From: a virus
Strand: one strand, 5' to 3'
DNA: 30,941 nt
Virus record (IMG/VR): IMGVR_UViG_3300023179_000349
Coordinates: 1-30,941 of that record
Every line of letters starts with the position of its first letter. Position 1 is the first letter of the stretch. The translations under genes were made by a program, and so were the position numbers. Below, one piece after another: positions 30,150 to 30,941 of the stretch. The notes beneath the pieces were generated by a model. That model did no database searches and had not been told where the DNA came from. It saw nothing but the letters and a program-made list of their open reading frames with translations.

Positions 30150-30677
30150 ATGAAAAAGTACGTAATAGTAACTAGTATTTTATTAATGCTAGCCGGTTGT
30201 TCTGCGTCTACAGCAGTCGCTGTAGATCAGGAAACCAAAATAACAAAACACCATGTAGTAAAATCGTTAACTTTAGTTCAGACAGCAAAAGCACATCGCA
30301 ATACTGCTCATATGAAAAAAGTTGTTAACTACCTAAAGACCCGTGCAGGAAAAACATCTTATGTATTTTCAGGGTCCAGTCCTCGTGGATGGGACTGTTC
30401 CGGTATGGTCCGCTGGGCCTACGAACAATTCGGACTCGAATTACCACACTCAGCTGATGCTCAAGGGCATCTTGGAACACGTGTTCACACCCCTAAATTA
30501 GGCGATATAGTCGTGTTTGCCTATACGGGTAGAACGGACTTTTATCACGCCGCTATTTACATCGGAAACGGCAAAATCATTAACGCTAACCGTGAATATG
30601 GAACTACTGTAATTGAGCCTTTATCTAACTTCAAACGAAGCCAGATTCGGTTTATTAGGGTAGTGCCTACGCTATAA
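30150..30677 (+). CDS. Lipoprotein NlpC/P60 peptidoglycan hydrolase
   Basis: The product has 175 residues. The N-terminus MKKYVIVTSILLMLAGCSAS is a lipoprotein signal with lipobox L14-A-G-C17. Residues 55-175 are an NlpC/P60 domain: TSYVFSGSSPRGWDCSGMVR with nucleophile C83, LPHSADAQ, LGDIVVFAY, FYHAAIYIGNGKIINANR with His133 and the third residue probably Asn145. It should be anchored on the outer face of the membrane and cut wall peptides (gamma-D-Glu bonds in this family). The ribosome binding site is AAGGTCGCTAA before the ATG. It is transcribed away from the minus-strand lysis block. Being lipidated it may act without a holin. Confidence 0.88.
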   Translation: MKKYVIVTSILLMLAGCSASTAVAVDQETKITKHHVVKSLTLVQTAKAHRNTAHMKKVVNYLKTRAGKTSYVFSGSSPRGWDCSGMVRWAYEQFGLELPHSADAQGHLGTRVHTPKLGDIVVFAYTGRTDFYHAAIYIGNGKIINANREYGTTVIEPLSNFKRSQIRFIRVVPTL

Positions 30678-30688
30678 TAAAAACACAA

Positions 30689-30721
30689 GACTGGCCCAAG
30701 CTTAATGGTGCAGGGCCAGTC
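30689..30721 (+). terminator. Stem-loop after the NlpC/P60 gene
   Basis: GACTGGCCC...GGGCCAGTC is a 9-bp perfect stem with a 15-nt loop, 11 nt after the stop codon. The downstream ATTTG is a poor U-tract, so termination may be partial. It may also protect or help process the 5' end of the tRNA that follows 4 nt later. Confidence 0.6.
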
Positions 30722-30725
30722 ATTT

Positions 30726-30798
30726 GCCCCTATAGCTCATCTGGTAGAGCGACGCACTTGTAATGCGTAGGTGACGGGTTCAAGTCCTGTTGGGGGCT
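30726..30798 (+). tRNA. tRNA-Thr (anticodon TGT)
   Basis: A full cloverleaf can be drawn. The acceptor is GCCCCTA/TGGGGGC (one G-T pair), D arm GCTC...GAGC, anticodon stem ACGCA/TGCGT with loop CTTGTAA (anticodon TGT at 30759-30761), T arm ACGGG-TTCAAGT-CCTGT and discriminator T. CCA is not encoded. It reads ACA and, by wobble, ACG, codons used heavily in the Thr-rich tail proteins. Confidence 0.93.
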
Positions 30799-30805
30799 CT
30801 TTGTA

Positions 30806-30834
30806 TAGACAATATGTATAGTTTTTGGTAAAAT
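30806..30834 (+). promoter_or_regulatory. Sigma70-like promoter with extended -10
   Basis: TAGACA (30806-30811), a 17-nt spacer and TAAAAT (30829-30834) preceded by TGG. GTATAG occurs at 30803-30808 and 30816-30821 and its inverse CTATAC at 30835-30840, so the promoter is framed by possible operator half-sites. It should drive a gene beginning beyond the right edge. Confidence 0.7.
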
Positions 30835-30841
30835 CTATACA

Positions 30842-30929
30842 GGTACGCCAATTGGGTACCGTAAATAAATACTGTGCTACGGGCAGTAAAAAACCTCCCA
30901 GGTGCGCTTCTACGAGAGGCGAGGGAGGT
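30842..30929 (+). other. Structured RNA leader with a sequestered Shine-Dalgarno
   Basis: The transcript from the upstream promoter would start near 30841. Hairpins visible: GGTAC..CC-AATT-GG-GTACC (30842-30860), a weak ACTG...CAGT (about 30871-30887), and AACCTCCC (30892-30899) pairing with GGGAGGTA/T at 30923-30930. The last pair hides a perfect GGGAGG ribosome binding site. On the minus strand the same stem plus TTTTTT looks like a terminator for a gene coming from the right, so the two readings compete. Confidence 0.45.
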
Positions 30930-30941
30930 ATTGTTAACTAT

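Noticed and set aside
30726-30798. tRNA gene as a phage attachment site
   Set aside because: No integrase and no repeated copy of the tRNA 3' end is seen in this window; the tRNA is complete and more simply a phage-encoded tRNA.

Overview
The window is part of a tailed double-stranded DNA phage genome of the contractile-tail (myovirus) type. The evidence is a contiguous late module holding a tail sheath, a T4 gp19-type tube, a gp26-type chaperone, a tape measure, a LysM protein, a gpD/gp27-like hub, a gp5-type OB-fold spike, gp25, a gp6/baseplate-J protein and tail fibres. Base composition is moderately AT-rich. The host is probably an actinobacterium. This is inferred from the lysozyme-like domain in the tape measure, an M23 endolysin without visible spanins, and small conserved genes of types common in actinobacteriophages; no host marker proves it. 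Terminase, portal, capsid and integrase genes are not in the window.

Layout. 1-769 (+): small, very basic proteins (DUF6321-like, a 59-aa protein, a Lys-rich histone-H1-like protein), closed by a terminator at 786-813. 887-1973 (+): a small unknown gene and two presumed neck/tail-completion genes. 2013-19250 (+): the tail and baseplate assembly line, in order sheath, tube, chaperone (with a probable +1 frameshift), tape measure, tail-tip protein, LysM, hub, spike, gp25, gp6, fibre, large fibre. 19247-19274: a sigma70-like promoter whose -35 overlaps the last fibre stop codon. 19301-26475 (+): replication and accessory operon with a Rossmann/SLOG-like protein, a winged-helix initiator-like protein, a DnaC-like loader, a SWIM protein, an unknown, a DnaB helicase, a DnaG-type primase, a SNF2 helicase, an FmdB zinc ribbon and small ORFs. 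26478-26510: a bidirectional terminator. 29904-26520 (-): a lysis/cell-envelope block with several small membrane proteins, a secreted coiled-coil/PA14 protein, an extremely acidic 48-aa peptide and an M23 endopeptidase. 30150-30677 (+): a lipoprotein NlpC/P60 hydrolase. 30726-30798: tRNA-Thr(TGT). 30803-30929: a promoter with repeated half-sites and a structured leader that may occlude a Shine-Dalgarno running off the window.

Most striking features. (1) Two kinds of small beta-rich, Thr/Ser/Gly-rich modules (a YNGTW type and a GTTVTxV...LSKxATIP type) sit inside loops of other domains in the sheath, the gp6-like protein and the large fibre. One module is nested in the other, and they interrupt an Fn3-like domain and two CBM-like domains. 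(2) A tail-chaperone +1 frameshift ORF has no start codon of its own. (3) The spike OB-fold is interrupted by a jelly-roll domain. (4) The lysis region encodes a signal-peptide coiled-coil/PA14 protein and a lipidated peptidoglycan hydrolase. Genes are tightly packed, with ATGA and TAATG overlaps, and most have strong GGAG-type ribosome binding sites.
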